NCBI RefSeq assembly: GCF_005869225.1
Contig: NZ_SWFP01000012.1
Coordinates: forward strand, 1 to 64,000
Direction of reading: 5' to 3'
From: Dyadobacter bucti
GTDB lineage: Bacteria > Bacteroidota > Bacteroidia > Cytophagales > Spirosomataceae
Length of the DNA: 64,000 nucleotides
The notes under the pieces were generated by a model. That model had not been told where the DNA came from. It saw nothing but the letters and a program-made list of their open reading frames with translations, and made no database searches. The position numbers and the translations under genes are program-made. This document shows positions 8,270 to 17,242 of this stretch, piece by piece; within the stretch, counting starts at the first letter, position 1, and each line of letters starts with the position of its first letter.

Positions 8270-10201
8270 TTACTTTGCTCTTTTGATCAAAACCAGTGCC
8301 AGCGGATCGAGCGTTACAGAAGTTGTATTGTCCGTGATGCTCAACGCAATAGCCGACGCGTTCTCAAATCTATCCGGCCAGTCCAAATGCCGGAGCATAT
8401 TGGCATTCAAATATTTACAGGACGATTTATCATTGACCGGACTTACTTCAATTATAATGGACACATTTTTGTGACTCGCGATCAACATTATTTCTTCGCT
8501 TTCATCACCGACTACCAGCGCTGAAAATGAAAGTGGGTTGTTGTTGGTAACCTTTTTAACTTGGATATTTCCTTTTAATTGCGCCAAAAGCTTGAATATC
8601 ATTAGCATTGGAAAACAATATCCCGACGGAAACGGAAGGCTCGACGTTTGCGGGGCATTTTCAGAATGTATAAATCCGCATGGGCCGGTGGCTTGGTAAT
8701 AAGTGATATAATCCGCCTCTGCCAGGGCATTAATACTTCCCAGGGTCCAGCCTACCGCAAAAAGCGATGCTTGTCTGGGATCGGTACCGGGCTGATTTTC
8801 AATGGAACCACCTGTTTCAATGGCATTCGGATTAAACCTTGGTTTTAAGGTAACAGGCGACACGGCCACAAGTTTACCGGGAAAAATCGCCTTTGCTGAT
8901 TTGATAGTATCCGTCTGAGCATCAATGCTTTCAATCAATGATTGATGATCGAAAGCATGTACCTGCGGATTAATGCTGAAACTTACAAAATCAAGGTTTT
9001 CGGTGTTAACCGGTGCGCGGTTCAGTTCGGCAAAGTAAGCGTCTGTGCCTGCACCGATTTTAGCTTGTGGGAATGTCCTTTTCAGCATTGGATACCATCG
9101 AATTATCACTTCCGCCGGCGTTGTTTTAGAACCGGCTTGAAGAAGCAAAATCGCACTTACCTTGCATCCCGAAGTTTGGACAAGATCGGTAAATTTTGAA
9201 AAGTATTCATTCTCAACACCGCCTGTATGCAATGCAATGAAAAGGGGAATGCTAAATGTCGAAGCAGTTGAAAGTGAAATTCGCAGCCTTTTCTCCCAGT
9301 CGTCGTGAGCCAGTTTTACATCAATCCGATAATGTTTGAAATTCAATGATCTGATTTCCAGGATATCTTTGTCCAATAAATCCGGGATATCCAAAGATCC
9401 TCCTACACCGATTTCCGGCAGAGGCGTAGTCTGGTCGTGGTTGATAAACAGTCTGTAAATGTCCTGCCGTGCGTCTGATATTTCAATTTTTCCTGTTATT
9501 TCAAAATCAATAATCTGTCTGAACTTTTGCCCAGCCACCACATTCACCGGAAATGGTTTTTCCAGCGGCGTGCAATAGGTTTTATATGAAGCGTCTGTCC
9601 AGTTACGCTGGTCTTCCGTTTCAAATATATCGCCGTCGAATTTCAGGCTGGCAGTCAATCCTTCTTCCGGCGACCAGGACATGGTTTTGATGTTTGTAAA
9701 TGGCTGACGCGGGCTGATCAGCGATGGAAATTCCAGCTGCTTTGTCTCCCCGTCTGGTTCGGTAATCGTGCACATCTTACCCGCGCAGCTTGCAATGGGG
9801 TGTAAAACGCAAAAACCAATTCTGTTTTTCAGGAAGGCCGACATACATTCCCCGTCCATTGCAAAACGGATACTACCATCAGCTGTGCCTGTTATCACAT
9901 AGTCGGCAAGAAAATGAATGTTCCCTTTTTCGTATGCAACCTTTAATTTGACCGAAAAAGAATCCTCCCTTTCTTCAATCAATTCTTCCCGGATTTCCGG
10001 CTCAATGATATCCCAGTTCTGATCACGGACTGCCGAATAGATCATTCTGACAGCTTCCGTGCCGCCGATACGCAGGTAACGCAAAGCGCCGTTTTCGTAC
10101 GTAACCGTCATCGGACCCGCTACCAGCAGCCGCTGCGCGGGCAGCGGTGCATCGGTACCATAAAGCAATGTGTTCTCGGATAAAATTGAAGGAGTTTGCA
10201 T
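8270..10201 (-). CDS. apnL: D-apionate lactonase-like protein
   Basis: This 643-residue protein has no signal peptide and is expected to be cytoplasmic. It fits the large D-apionate lactonase family of apiose catabolism in length and layout: a beta-rich N-terminal domain (about 1-260), a TIM-barrel-like middle (about 280-540, SLNFKHYRIDVKL and VSFSINPQVHAFDHQS) and a small beta C-terminal domain ending VTLDPLALVLIKRAK. It would hydrolyse apionolactone, the product of D-apiose oxidation, to D-apionate. The start codon directly abuts the stop of the ApnO-like gene, which implies translational coupling. The name rests on remembered family architecture plus the matching neighbours, not on an alignment. 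It is the last gene of the susC-to-apnL transcription unit. Confidence 0.65.
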   Translation of the reverse strand: MQTPSILSENTLLYGTDAPLPAQRLLVAGPMTVTYENGALRYLRIGGTEAVRMIYSAVRDQNWDIIEPEIREELIEEREDSFSVKLKVAYEKGNIHFLADYVITGTADGSIRFAMDGECMSAFLKNRIGFCVLHPIASCAGKMCTITEPDGETKQLEFPSLISPRQPFTNIKTMSWSPEEGLTASLKFDGDIFETEDQRNWTDASYKTYCTPLEKPFPVNVVAGQKFRQIIDFEITGKIEISDARQDIYRLFINHDQTTPLPEIGVGGSLDIPDLLDKDILEIRSLNFKHYRIDVKLAHDDWEKRLRISLSTASTFSIPLFIALHTGGVENEYFSKFTDLVQTSGCKVSAILLLQAGSKTTPAEVIIRWYPMLKRTFPQAKIGAGTDAYFAELNRAPVNTENLDFVSFSINPQVHAFDHQSLIESIDAQTDTIKSAKAIFPGKLVAVSPVTLKPRFNPNAIETGGSIENQPGTDPRQASLFAVGWTLGSINALAEADYITYYQATGPCGFIHSENAPQTSSLPFPSGYCFPMLMIFKLLAQLKGNIQVKKVTNNNPLSFSALVVGDESEEIMLIASHKNVSIIIEVSPVNDKSSCKYLNANMLRHLDWPDRFENASAIALSITDNTTSVTLDPLALVLIKRAK

Positions 10202-11026
10202 TTATGTAATAGCTTTAATCTGCGCTTTTACACATTCCGGATCAAATACTTTTTTCCAGTCGTCCTTGAATATCATGGGCTTACCTATTTCAATGGCTTT
10301 GTTGCAGGCATCAGAAAATACGCCCTGGATTTCCTCGAAAAGTACGGCTGCGAGGATATTCATGTGCCCTAAAAAGAAGTCGCGAGCTGCGTCTTTTGGC
10401 ACTCCTTTTTTAATCACTTCGTCGAGTCCTTCTTTCATGATCGCGAGGCAGCACGCTGTGAAAGTCTCGGAAAGTGCCGGTTCCAGCAGCCCCATTTGTT
10501 CGATCGTGATCCGATGCGACCTGAAAACTGGCGCATACATCTTTTTAGCCAGCGTTTCGCCGCGTTCATAATCCGCCTCCGGCCCCTGAATGAGCGCGCA
10601 TACAATGGCTTGCTTGGCCGTGATACCACCAAAATAATCGAAATGATCCGCGGGCGTCGCTTCGTAATTGAAGATAGACGGGTGAGCCGGGTGTGCGGCG
10701 AAATAGCTGACATCCTCACGTTCGGGGAGTGAACCTGCAAGCGGTGCAGCGGGGTCCAGACACACGGCCATAGCCCCCGGTTTAAGTAGCGGAACTACAT
10801 CTGAAGCCACTTTTTTGATATAAATGTCGGGAACCGCGAGAATGACAATATCGGCATAAGGCAGCACCTCCTCCGCCCGGGATACGCTGATATCCTGCGC
10901 TGCCAGCTTCTCAATGCCTGCCGGGCTCACTTCGAGATAGGTAATCTCATAGTCTGACCCTTTCAAATTTGCTGTGATGCGACCACCCATTTTACCGCCG
11001 GCACCAACCAAAACTATTTTTTCCAT
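10202..11026 (-). CDS. apnO: D-apionate oxidoisomerase-like dehydrogenase
   Basis: This 274-residue cytoplasmic protein has an N-terminal Rossmann fold with the dinucleotide loop VGAGGKMGG (residues 6-14) and a helical C-terminal domain of the phosphogluconate-dehydrogenase type (FFLGHMNILAAVLFEEIQGV). D-apionate oxidoisomerases have this size and architecture; they convert D-apionate to 3-oxo-isoapionate with NAD. Neighbours on both sides encode the preceding and following apiose steps, which strongly favours this role over a generic 3-hydroxyacid dehydrogenase. It starts 17 nt after the substrate-binding-protein gene. Confidence 0.7.
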   Translation of the reverse strand: MEKIVLVGAGGKMGGRITANLKGSDYEITYLEVSPAGIEKLAAQDISVSRAEEVLPYADIVILAVPDIYIKKVASDVVPLLKPGAMAVCLDPAAPLAGSLPEREDVSYFAAHPAHPSIFNYEATPADHFDYFGGITAKQAIVCALIQGPEADYERGETLAKKMYAPVFRSHRITIEQMGLLEPALSETFTACCLAIMKEGLDEVIKKGVPKDAARDFFLGHMNILAAVLFEEIQGVFSDACNKAIEIGKPMIFKDDWKKVFDPECVKAQIKAIT

Positions 11027-11043
11027 TGTAGTGATTTCTCAGG

Positions 11044-12057
11044 TTATTTTAAAAACTGCGCGACATTCGACTGATTAATCTCAATTAAGCCGGTGTCCAC
11101 TTTGCGTGGAACAGCAACAACCCCGGCCTGTATGTCGTCGATAGAGAGGGAATTGACCGTATGGCGCATATCGAACAGAAATTGGGCGCCATACCAGGTG
11201 AAAAGCTCCCGTTTTTGACCTACTAAATGCTGTATGATCCCGTCTTTTACGAGCTGAAGGTGTTCCGGTTCCCAGTCGACGGCCGTCACCTTTACTTTTC
11301 CGGCTTTGTTTGCTTCGCGAATAGCCAGACCGATACCAGGGCCACTCATGGCATCAAAACCGCAGATTCCAGCGAGGTCGGGATGTGTTCCGAGCAGATC
11401 GGACGTGATATGTGCGGCCTCTTCCACATTGGCCTTGTCGTCGTACCGGCCGATGATCTGTATTCCGGGATATTTGGCAAAAGCATCCTGTAACCCTTTG
11501 AAACCCTGCTCCATATTGGTCATACCCAGAATCCCCAGGTAGGCTACTTTGCCTTTTCCGTTCAGGAGTTTCGCCATCGCTTCTCCCTGCAGTTTGCCAA
11601 TCTCATACCAGTCGGTACCCAGAAAAGCGTGGTGTTTACCGCCCGGAATATCCGAATCATATACGACCGTCGGAATACCTGCATCCACTGCTTTATTGAT
11701 TACCTGGGCAATGCCGGGATCGGTACCATTGATGAGCAGCCCCGCTGGTTTTGTACTGATAATTTGTTCGATCACAGCGATTTGTGCCGCCACGTCCCAG
11801 TCTGACGGACCCAGAATAGAGGTTTTAATCCCGCGTCTTTTGCCCCACCGCTTGAAGGCAGCCTGATCATGGTTTACATACATTGGAAAATTGACAGCCG
11901 TGGTGACCATGATATATTCTTCATCCGGGTTCACCGCCGACTCTTCCTGCCTGGCCTCTTTTTCGACAATACGGTTCCTGTCGCAGCTCGTTAGGAAGTT
12001 CAGGATCAGTATTAATAAATAAAAAAATGACAGGCTATGCTTGATTGAAAACTTCAT
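11044..12057 (-). CDS. Sugar ABC transporter substrate-binding lipoprotein (probable apiose binder)
   Basis: This 337-residue type-1 periplasmic binding protein of the ribose-binding family has a lipobox FLTSC with Cys25, so it is a lipoprotein and not a free periplasmic protein. Typical landmarks are QIAVIEQIISTKPAGLLING, GIPTVVYDSDIPGGKHHAFLG and GICGFDAMSGPGIGLA. It starts 4 nt after the permease gene. Relatives encoded beside oxidative apiose genes bind D-apiose, so apiose is the expected ligand by context; xylose or ribose cannot be excluded from sequence. ABC sugar importers are uncommon in Bacteroidota PULs. Confidence 0.8.
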   Translation of the reverse strand: MKFSIKHSLSFFYLLILILNFLTSCDRNRIVEKEARQEESAVNPDEEYIMVTTAVNFPMYVNHDQAAFKRWGKRRGIKTSILGPSDWDVAAQIAVIEQIISTKPAGLLINGTDPGIAQVINKAVDAGIPTVVYDSDIPGGKHHAFLGTDWYEIGKLQGEAMAKLLNGKGKVAYLGILGMTNMEQGFKGLQDAFAKYPGIQIIGRYDDKANVEEAAHITSDLLGTHPDLAGICGFDAMSGPGIGLAIREANKAGKVKVTAVDWEPEHLQLVKDGIIQHLVGQKRELFTWYGAQFLFDMRHTVNSLSIDDIQAGVVAVPRKVDTGLIEINQSNVAQFLK

Positions 12058-12061
12058 AGAA

Positions 12062-13039
12062 TCAGCTGATTGTTAAATTTCTCAGATAGGTTTTTAAAGA
12101 TATTCCTGCAGGTCTGTTAAATGCAATATCCATCCCCACGGCGGCGATCAGGATAATGCCGAGCACAATATCCTGCCAGTAGCCCGACACCCGGGCGATG
12201 ATCATGATGTTGCTCACTACACCAATGAAAACGGTTCCAAGTAAAGCACCGACCACCTTTCCTTCCCCGCCGGATAAGCTTGCGCCGCCCAGTATCACCG
12301 CTGTGATGACCCGCAGCTCCATACCCCGCCCGGACGTGCCGAGGGCTGCGCCAAGTCTGGAAGCCAGTAGTATTCCCGCAAGCCCGGCGAGCAGGGAAGT
12401 CAGGACGAAAGCTATGATTTTAAGCTTTTTAACATTAATACCTGAGAGAACAGCAGCTTTTTCATTTCCGCCGATGTAGTAGTATTTCCTGAACATAATG
12501 TTTCGGGAAACCAGCAAATGGAAAATCAGCACCACCACAAACATGATCCAGACGGGCGACTGGATAGCCAGGAATTTCGATTGGCCGAATACATTGAAAT
12601 CAGGAGGTAAATTCTGTATACCCGACCCGCTGATCATCAAAGCAGCGCCCCGGATGATCCCCATCATTGCCAGGGTCTGGATCATTGGATTAATGCCAGC
12701 CTTTGCTACCAGGTAACCGTTGAGTAATCCAACTAGCCCGGCAGCCGCAAGGCCGATCAAAATCGCCGGCAGCGGAAACATCCCCTGATAATAGAGAAGA
12801 TAGGCAGTAAGCCCGCCACAAAATGCCACCACCGAACCCACCGAAAGATCAAACGAGCCTGATATCAGCAATATCATCATTCCGACTGCCACGATGGAGT
12901 CGATGGAAAGGTTCAGGAGCAGTTGGGAAATGTTATCAAAAGTTGGGAAGATATTGGGCCAGGTAACGCTGGCGACGATACAAATGGCAACGATGGACAA
13001 GGATAAGGAGACCTCTCGGTCACGTAGCAGTCGTTTCAT
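12062..13039 (-). CDS. Sugar ABC transporter permease, RbsC type
   Basis: This 325-residue integral inner-membrane protein has about eight to ten hydrophobic segments. The family landmark ILLISGSFDLSVGSVVAF lies near residues 57-74 and VITAVILGGASLSGGEGKVVG in the C-terminal half; the latter resembles the ATPase-contact loop of ribose-type permeases. It lies between the ATPase gene (9-nt gap) and the binding-protein gene (4-nt gap), so all importer parts are encoded together. Its substrate follows the binding protein, with D-apiose the best guess from context. Confidence 0.85.
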   Translation of the reverse strand: MKRLLRDREVSLSLSIVAICIVASVTWPNIFPTFDNISQLLLNLSIDSIVAVGMMILLISGSFDLSVGSVVAFCGGLTAYLLYYQGMFPLPAILIGLAAAGLVGLLNGYLVAKAGINPMIQTLAMMGIIRGAALMISGSGIQNLPPDFNVFGQSKFLAIQSPVWIMFVVVLIFHLLVSRNIMFRKYYYIGGNEKAAVLSGINVKKLKIIAFVLTSLLAGLAGILLASRLGAALGTSGRGMELRVITAVILGGASLSGGEGKVVGALLGTVFIGVVSNIMIIARVSGYWQDIVLGIILIAAVGMDIAFNRPAGISLKTYLRNLTIS

Positions 13040-13048
13040 ATTTCTGTG

Positions 13049-14593
13049 CTAGTTGGTTAGGAGCTTTTCAGTTTTAGTATTTTGGTATATTCCTGATGCA
13101 TAGGCAAGTATTTCCTGTTCGGTGGTTTCCCGTTTGTTGAGCTCCGTTGCGATCCGACCATTGCGCATCACCAGTATGCGGTCGCTCAGGGTAAGTATTT
13201 CGGGTAATTCGGAAGAAATAAGAATGATGGTCGTCCCGGCTTTTGCCAGTTCGTGGAGGATGTGATAGATCTCCATTTTGGCCCCGACGTCAACTCCGTG
13301 TGTGGGCTCGTCTACAATCAAAAGGGAAGGATTTAGTAACAGCCATTTTGCCAGAACAACCTTTTGCTGGTTGCCGCCGCTGAGCTCGTTAACTTTTTGT
13401 TTTACTGTTGAAGATTTGATTCCCAGCTTGTTTGTATAAATCTGCGCGATTTTGGAAATCTTGCTGTTATGGATCCAGCTGCGCACCGCCGCCGCGTCGA
13501 GCGTACCCGCTATTATATTGGATTCTATGCTCATATTCATGAACAATCCCTGCTCTTTTCTTTCTTCCGGCAGGTATCCGATCCCTGCCCTGATCGCCTG
13601 CGAAGGGTTGCCGATCTTCAAGTCTTTTCCGTTCATACTTATGCTGCCGAAAAAAGCCGGATCGGCCCCAAAAATTGCCCTAGCCACCTCCGTGCGCCCG
13701 GCACCTACCAGGCCGGCAAATGCCAGGATCTCGCCCCGGAAAACCTGAAAACTGACGTCAGAGAAACCTTTTCCGGTCAGTTCCCTGGCTTCAAATACAA
13801 CCTCATCTTTTGCCTGGGATAAAAAGCGGGCTTGTTTCAGTTCGCGTCTGACCATGAGGCGGATGATCTCGTCGATGCTGGTATCTTGTTTGGTAAATGT
13901 TCCCTGATAACAGCCGTCTTTCAATACGGAAATCCGGTCGGCGATTTGGAATATCTCTTCCATCCGGTGCGATATGTAGAAAACCGAAGTACCTTTTTTT
14001 TGCAGCTCCCGGATTACTTTAAATAAAACCATGGTCTCCGATTCAGTGATCGAGGCGGTGGGTTCGTCGAGGATCAGAATGCCCGGGTTCCGGGATAAGG
14101 CTTTTGCGATCTCAATCATTTGCTGCAAGCCGGACGACAGGTCGGCCACTTTCACATTGGGTTCGATAGCGAGATCAAGGGTTTGCAGTAATAAACGAGT
14201 CTGTTCCCAAAGCTTTTTCTTATTGATAAAACCCCATTTGTTATGCGGTTGCTGGTTGGTGAAAATGTTTTCAGCCACGGTCAGGTTTCCGGAGAGACTT
14301 CTTTCCTGGTAAACAATGGAGATACCCAGCTCCTGCGCATGGGCCTGATTGCGGATCACGACCGGCTTGTCATTTAATAAAATGCGGCCCTGATCCGGCA
14401 GGTAGTTGCCGGTCAGTATCTTCATCAACGTACTTTTTCCTGCTCCATTTTCACCGCATAGCGCATGTACTTCGCCTTCGTAAATGTCAAGATTTACATC
14501 CGACAAAGCTTTCACGCCGGGAAACGCCTTGCTGATCCCTTCAATGCCTATCTTAATTTTGCGTCCTTCACGCTTGTTTTTCTCTTCCCTCAT
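13049..14593 (-). CDS. Sugar ABC transporter ATPase, RbsA type (double cassette)
   Basis: This 514-residue protein has two fused ABC cassettes. The first has Walker A GENGAGKST (about 47-55), signature LSSGLQQMIEIAKAL and Walker B ILILDEPT. The second has a degenerate P-loop region GLVGAGRTEVARAIFG, signature LSGGNQQKVVLAKWL and Walker B LLIVDEPT. This asymmetry is normal for RbsA/XylG-like subunits. It starts 11 nt after the kinase gene and 9 nt before the permease gene. It energises uptake across the inner membrane, probably of D-apiose delivered by the SusC/SusD pair encoded upstream. Confidence 0.9.
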   Translation of the reverse strand: MREEKNKREGRKIKIGIEGISKAFPGVKALSDVNLDIYEGEVHALCGENGAGKSTLMKILTGNYLPDQGRILLNDKPVVIRNQAHAQELGISIVYQERSLSGNLTVAENIFTNQQPHNKWGFINKKKLWEQTRLLLQTLDLAIEPNVKVADLSSGLQQMIEIAKALSRNPGILILDEPTASITESETMVLFKVIRELQKKGTSVFYISHRMEEIFQIADRISVLKDGCYQGTFTKQDTSIDEIIRLMVRRELKQARFLSQAKDEVVFEARELTGKGFSDVSFQVFRGEILAFAGLVGAGRTEVARAIFGADPAFFGSISMNGKDLKIGNPSQAIRAGIGYLPEERKEQGLFMNMSIESNIIAGTLDAAAVRSWIHNSKISKIAQIYTNKLGIKSSTVKQKVNELSGGNQQKVVLAKWLLLNPSLLIVDEPTHGVDVGAKMEIYHILHELAKAGTTIILISSELPEILTLSDRILVMRNGRIATELNKRETTEQEILAYASGIYQNTKTEKLLTN

Positions 14594-14604
14594 TTACCTG
14601 AAAT

Positions 14605-15981
14605 TTAATATGCCAAACCGTTGAGTATTTTGTTGAAGTACTTTTCATCGCCATTCTGACCGCCTTTTAATGTGATTTCCATCCCGTCAAAAGCCGGATT
14701 GTGTGAATGCGCCAGGCAAAGTGGGGCACCGGGTGCGACGGGTGCGAGCAATTCCAGGGCATAAATGTCCAGTGCCCGCGTCACATGACCGGAGGTATCT
14801 CCGCCCGCCACGATAACCCTGGTCCCGATATATAGCAGCAGCAATGTTACCAGTAGCTCGCCCTGAAATTTCCCGATCGATGCTTCTGCTGAATGTTGGC
14901 CTAATGTATTTTTCGTGATGCTGATCGCCTCGTCTTCCGGCCCGAGCGCCGTGTAAATAACAAGGTGTTTGTCAGCATCAAGTGCTTGTGAGGCTATCGA
15001 AATGATCCTGTCAAATTCATGTTGGCGTGTGTCTGCATCGGCCAGCAGCATGGTATTGATACGTATTCCTTCAAAACCTGCCGCAAGGGCCCATTCAATT
15101 TGTAACTGCGTAGTAGGTGAGCAGCTGCCGGTAACGGCAATGACCCGTTTCGCTTTTTCCGGTCGATATGCCTCTGTTTTCCTGTTATGAGTGACGTTTT
15201 TCAAATAATGGCATAACGCATGCTCAACACCGGAAGAGCCGACGATTAATTGCCCTGTTTTTGAACCAAAATCACTGATTAACTTTCCCGCTGCCACCAG
15301 ATCCTGGTCTTCCAATACATCAAACAGCACATAGCCACCTTCTGCATCCATAAATTTTTGAAGCTTTTCGGTTTGTCTACGTTCATTTGCCCGTAATGTC
15401 AGCAGATCCATCAGAGAAATCTCCCTTTCAGTCTGTGCAGCCAAATGGACTTTTAAATCACTTTCCAGCATGGGCGTAATCGGGTGCCGGGACATCGTCG
15501 GGTGCCTGTCCAGCCGGTAGGTAATGTCATTTACCCTCGCGAAGAGGTTGCCGAAAACACAAAACCGGTTCAGTGCCGGGGCGCCCACGATCAGCGGGAT
15601 CCATTTGGAAGGAAAATACCGAAGTGCTATTTCAACCCCCAAGCCAATATTCCCGATGTCCGGCGATGAGTCGAAAGTGGAGCAAACCTTGTAATGGAAA
15701 AAACGCGAAGAAACCTTACTGATTTTTTCAAAAATGGGCGGCAGCTGTTTCTGCATCTGATCCGCATTCATGGTGCGGCTGATACCTGCAACGCCAAACG
15801 CCGCGATCCGCCGATCGGCAGCATAAAAATTGTTTTTTAAACGAAAATCCTCGACCTCTGCAACAGATGGCGCATTTAAAAACAAAGCGGATGGAATGCC
15901 GTTCAGCGTTAAAGCTTCCATCACGTCCGTTGACCCGGTAAAATCGTCGCCGTAAAAGGTCAGTAACATCTCTCTATCCAT
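14605..15981 (-). CDS. oiaK: DUF1537 four-carbon acid sugar kinase, 3-oxo-isoapionate kinase-like
   Basis: This 458-residue DUF1537-family kinase has the N-terminal motif YGDDFTGSTDVMEAL (residues 9-23) and a C-terminal nucleotide-binding segment VIVAGGDTSGHVTRALDIY. Family members phosphorylate four-carbon sugar acids and related keto acids. Next to ApnO, ApnL and RuBisCO-like genes the expected reaction is ATP-dependent phosphorylation of 3-oxo-isoapionate at O4. Its start overlaps the end of the RuBisCO-like gene by 8 nt, so the two consecutive enzymes are translationally coupled. Threonate or erythronate kinase activity is the alternative, but no matching partner genes are present. Confidence 0.75.
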   Translation of the reverse strand: MDREMLLTFYGDDFTGSTDVMEALTLNGIPSALFLNAPSVAEVEDFRLKNNFYAADRRIAAFGVAGISRTMNADQMQKQLPPIFEKISKVSSRFFHYKVCSTFDSSPDIGNIGLGVEIALRYFPSKWIPLIVGAPALNRFCVFGNLFARVNDITYRLDRHPTMSRHPITPMLESDLKVHLAAQTEREISLMDLLTLRANERRQTEKLQKFMDAEGGYVLFDVLEDQDLVAAGKLISDFGSKTGQLIVGSSGVEHALCHYLKNVTHNRKTEAYRPEKAKRVIAVTGSCSPTTQLQIEWALAAGFEGIRINTMLLADADTRQHEFDRIISIASQALDADKHLVIYTALGPEDEAISITKNTLGQHSAEASIGKFQGELLVTLLLLYIGTRVIVAGGDTSGHVTRALDIYALELLAPVAPGAPLCLAHSHNPAFDGMEITLKGGQNGDEKYFNKILNGLAY

Positions 15982-17227
15982 AAGCTTCGATCGCCTGTTT
16001 CAATTCAATGTGCCGCTCGGCATAGCTGGTCAACGACTCTCCGGACATGGCGGCTTCCCAGCCCTGTTGCACACTTCTGACACCCGCAGCAATGCCGCCG
16101 GGATGCGCCACAATACCCCCGCCGCATACATACATGACGTCCGTTGTCCGGATTGCCTGGAAGGTATCGACGGCTTGCCCCGCCCACTGACCGGATGAAA
16201 TGACGGGCATGATCTCGTAGCCGCCGAGCATGGGTGTCAGGCACGCTTTAATGGATCTGATCACCGATTCGTCTGATTCGCAGAACTTGTTTCGGATGCC
16301 ATTCGTATGCAAATGATCAATACCGGCCAGGCGCCAGATTTTCTGATAAGCCTGAAAGTCGATCCCCAACACCTCGCTTCGGCTCACTGCACCCCAGAAA
16401 TTACGGTGCCCGTGAATCGGCAACTGGCTGTGTGTCCGCAACTTCGCTATGCCCGACAGTCCCACATGATTGATACTGACCATCACGCAAGTCCCGCCTC
16501 TGGCCAGAACGATATCGTGCATATACAGCATCTCGTCCACGTCACCGCTGATATTGAACGCGAACATGGCTTTTCTGCCCGTTTTTTCGGCTTCGGCATT
16601 GATCACATTCATTACCATTTCTACGCGTTTTTCAAATGGAGAGTGAGGAGGGTTACCCATCAGTTCATCGTCTTTCAGGAAATCGAGACCGGCTTCGATC
16701 AGTGTTTTGGTTTGTTCGGCTGTTGCTTCCGGCGTGAGTCCAACGCTGGGTTTAATGATCGTTCCAATGATCGGCCGGTCAGATACGCCCGTCAACTCTC
16801 GTGTGCCTCTAATGCCAAACTGCGGTCCGGGGTATTTCTGTCCGAACGCTTCCGGAATCTCCAAATCCAGGAGTTTGAGACCTGAAAACGGGTTCAATTC
16901 ATAAAGGTTTCCAGCCACGGTAGCCATTAAATTGGGCAGATTGGCGCCCACATTTTCAAACGGCCACGACAGATCCACGATCGCCCGGCGGATAGGAGCG
17001 TCTTTTGATTTTGGGCCTTTGGCACCGGACAAAGCTGGTTTGTCAACCGTTTCACGTTCAGTTATCGAATCGACCCGTGCCGAAAACCGTGCCCTTAATT
17101 CATCCGTTTCGCCCGGCACCCTTACAAAAGTTCCACACGATTGTTCGCCCGCCATCATCCCGGCAGCTGCCTCGAGCGGATGCCTTGTTTCTATCAGATA
17201 TTTTGCGCGAATAAATTGTTTGTCCAT
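15974..17227 (-). CDS. RuBisCO-like protein acting on 3-oxo-isoapionate 4-phosphate
   Basis: This 417-residue protein is a RuBisCO large-subunit homolog (form IV class). Active-site positions are kept: Lys159 in GTIIKP, the carbamylation/Mg cluster Lys185-Asp187-Glu188 in FLKDDE, histidines in HGHRNFWGA (272-281), Lys314 in a loop-6-like segment, SSGQ at 345-348, and a phosphate-binding GGG at 369-371. Several form IV proteins lack these residues, so an enolase-type Mg-dependent reaction is expected. In apiose pathways such proteins are either decarboxylases (OiaX, giving L-erythrulose 1-phosphate) or transcarboxylase/hydrolases (OiaT, giving 3-phosphoglycerate and glycolate). I cannot distinguish these by eye, so no symbol is given. 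It starts 15 nt after the ApsD-like gene. Confidence 0.8.
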   Translation of the reverse strand: MDKQFIRAKYLIETRHPLEAAAGMMAGEQSCGTFVRVPGETDELRARFSARVDSITERETVDKPALSGAKGPKSKDAPIRRAIVDLSWPFENVGANLPNLMATVAGNLYELNPFSGLKLLDLEIPEAFGQKYPGPQFGIRGTRELTGVSDRPIIGTIIKPSVGLTPEATAEQTKTLIEAGLDFLKDDELMGNPPHSPFEKRVEMVMNVINAEAEKTGRKAMFAFNISGDVDEMLYMHDIVLARGGTCVMVSINHVGLSGIAKLRTHSQLPIHGHRNFWGAVSRSEVLGIDFQAYQKIWRLAGIDHLHTNGIRNKFCESDESVIRSIKACLTPMLGGYEIMPVISSGQWAGQAVDTFQAIRTTDVMYVCGGGIVAHPGGIAAGVRSVQQGWEAAMSGESLTSYAERHIELKQAIEAYG

Positions 17228-17242
17228 GTCTGGTACTTGCCT

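Noticed and set aside
13049-14593. Suspicion that the degenerate second P-loop of the ABC ATPase indicates a defect
   Set aside because: RbsA/XylG-type ATPases normally have one degenerate cassette.
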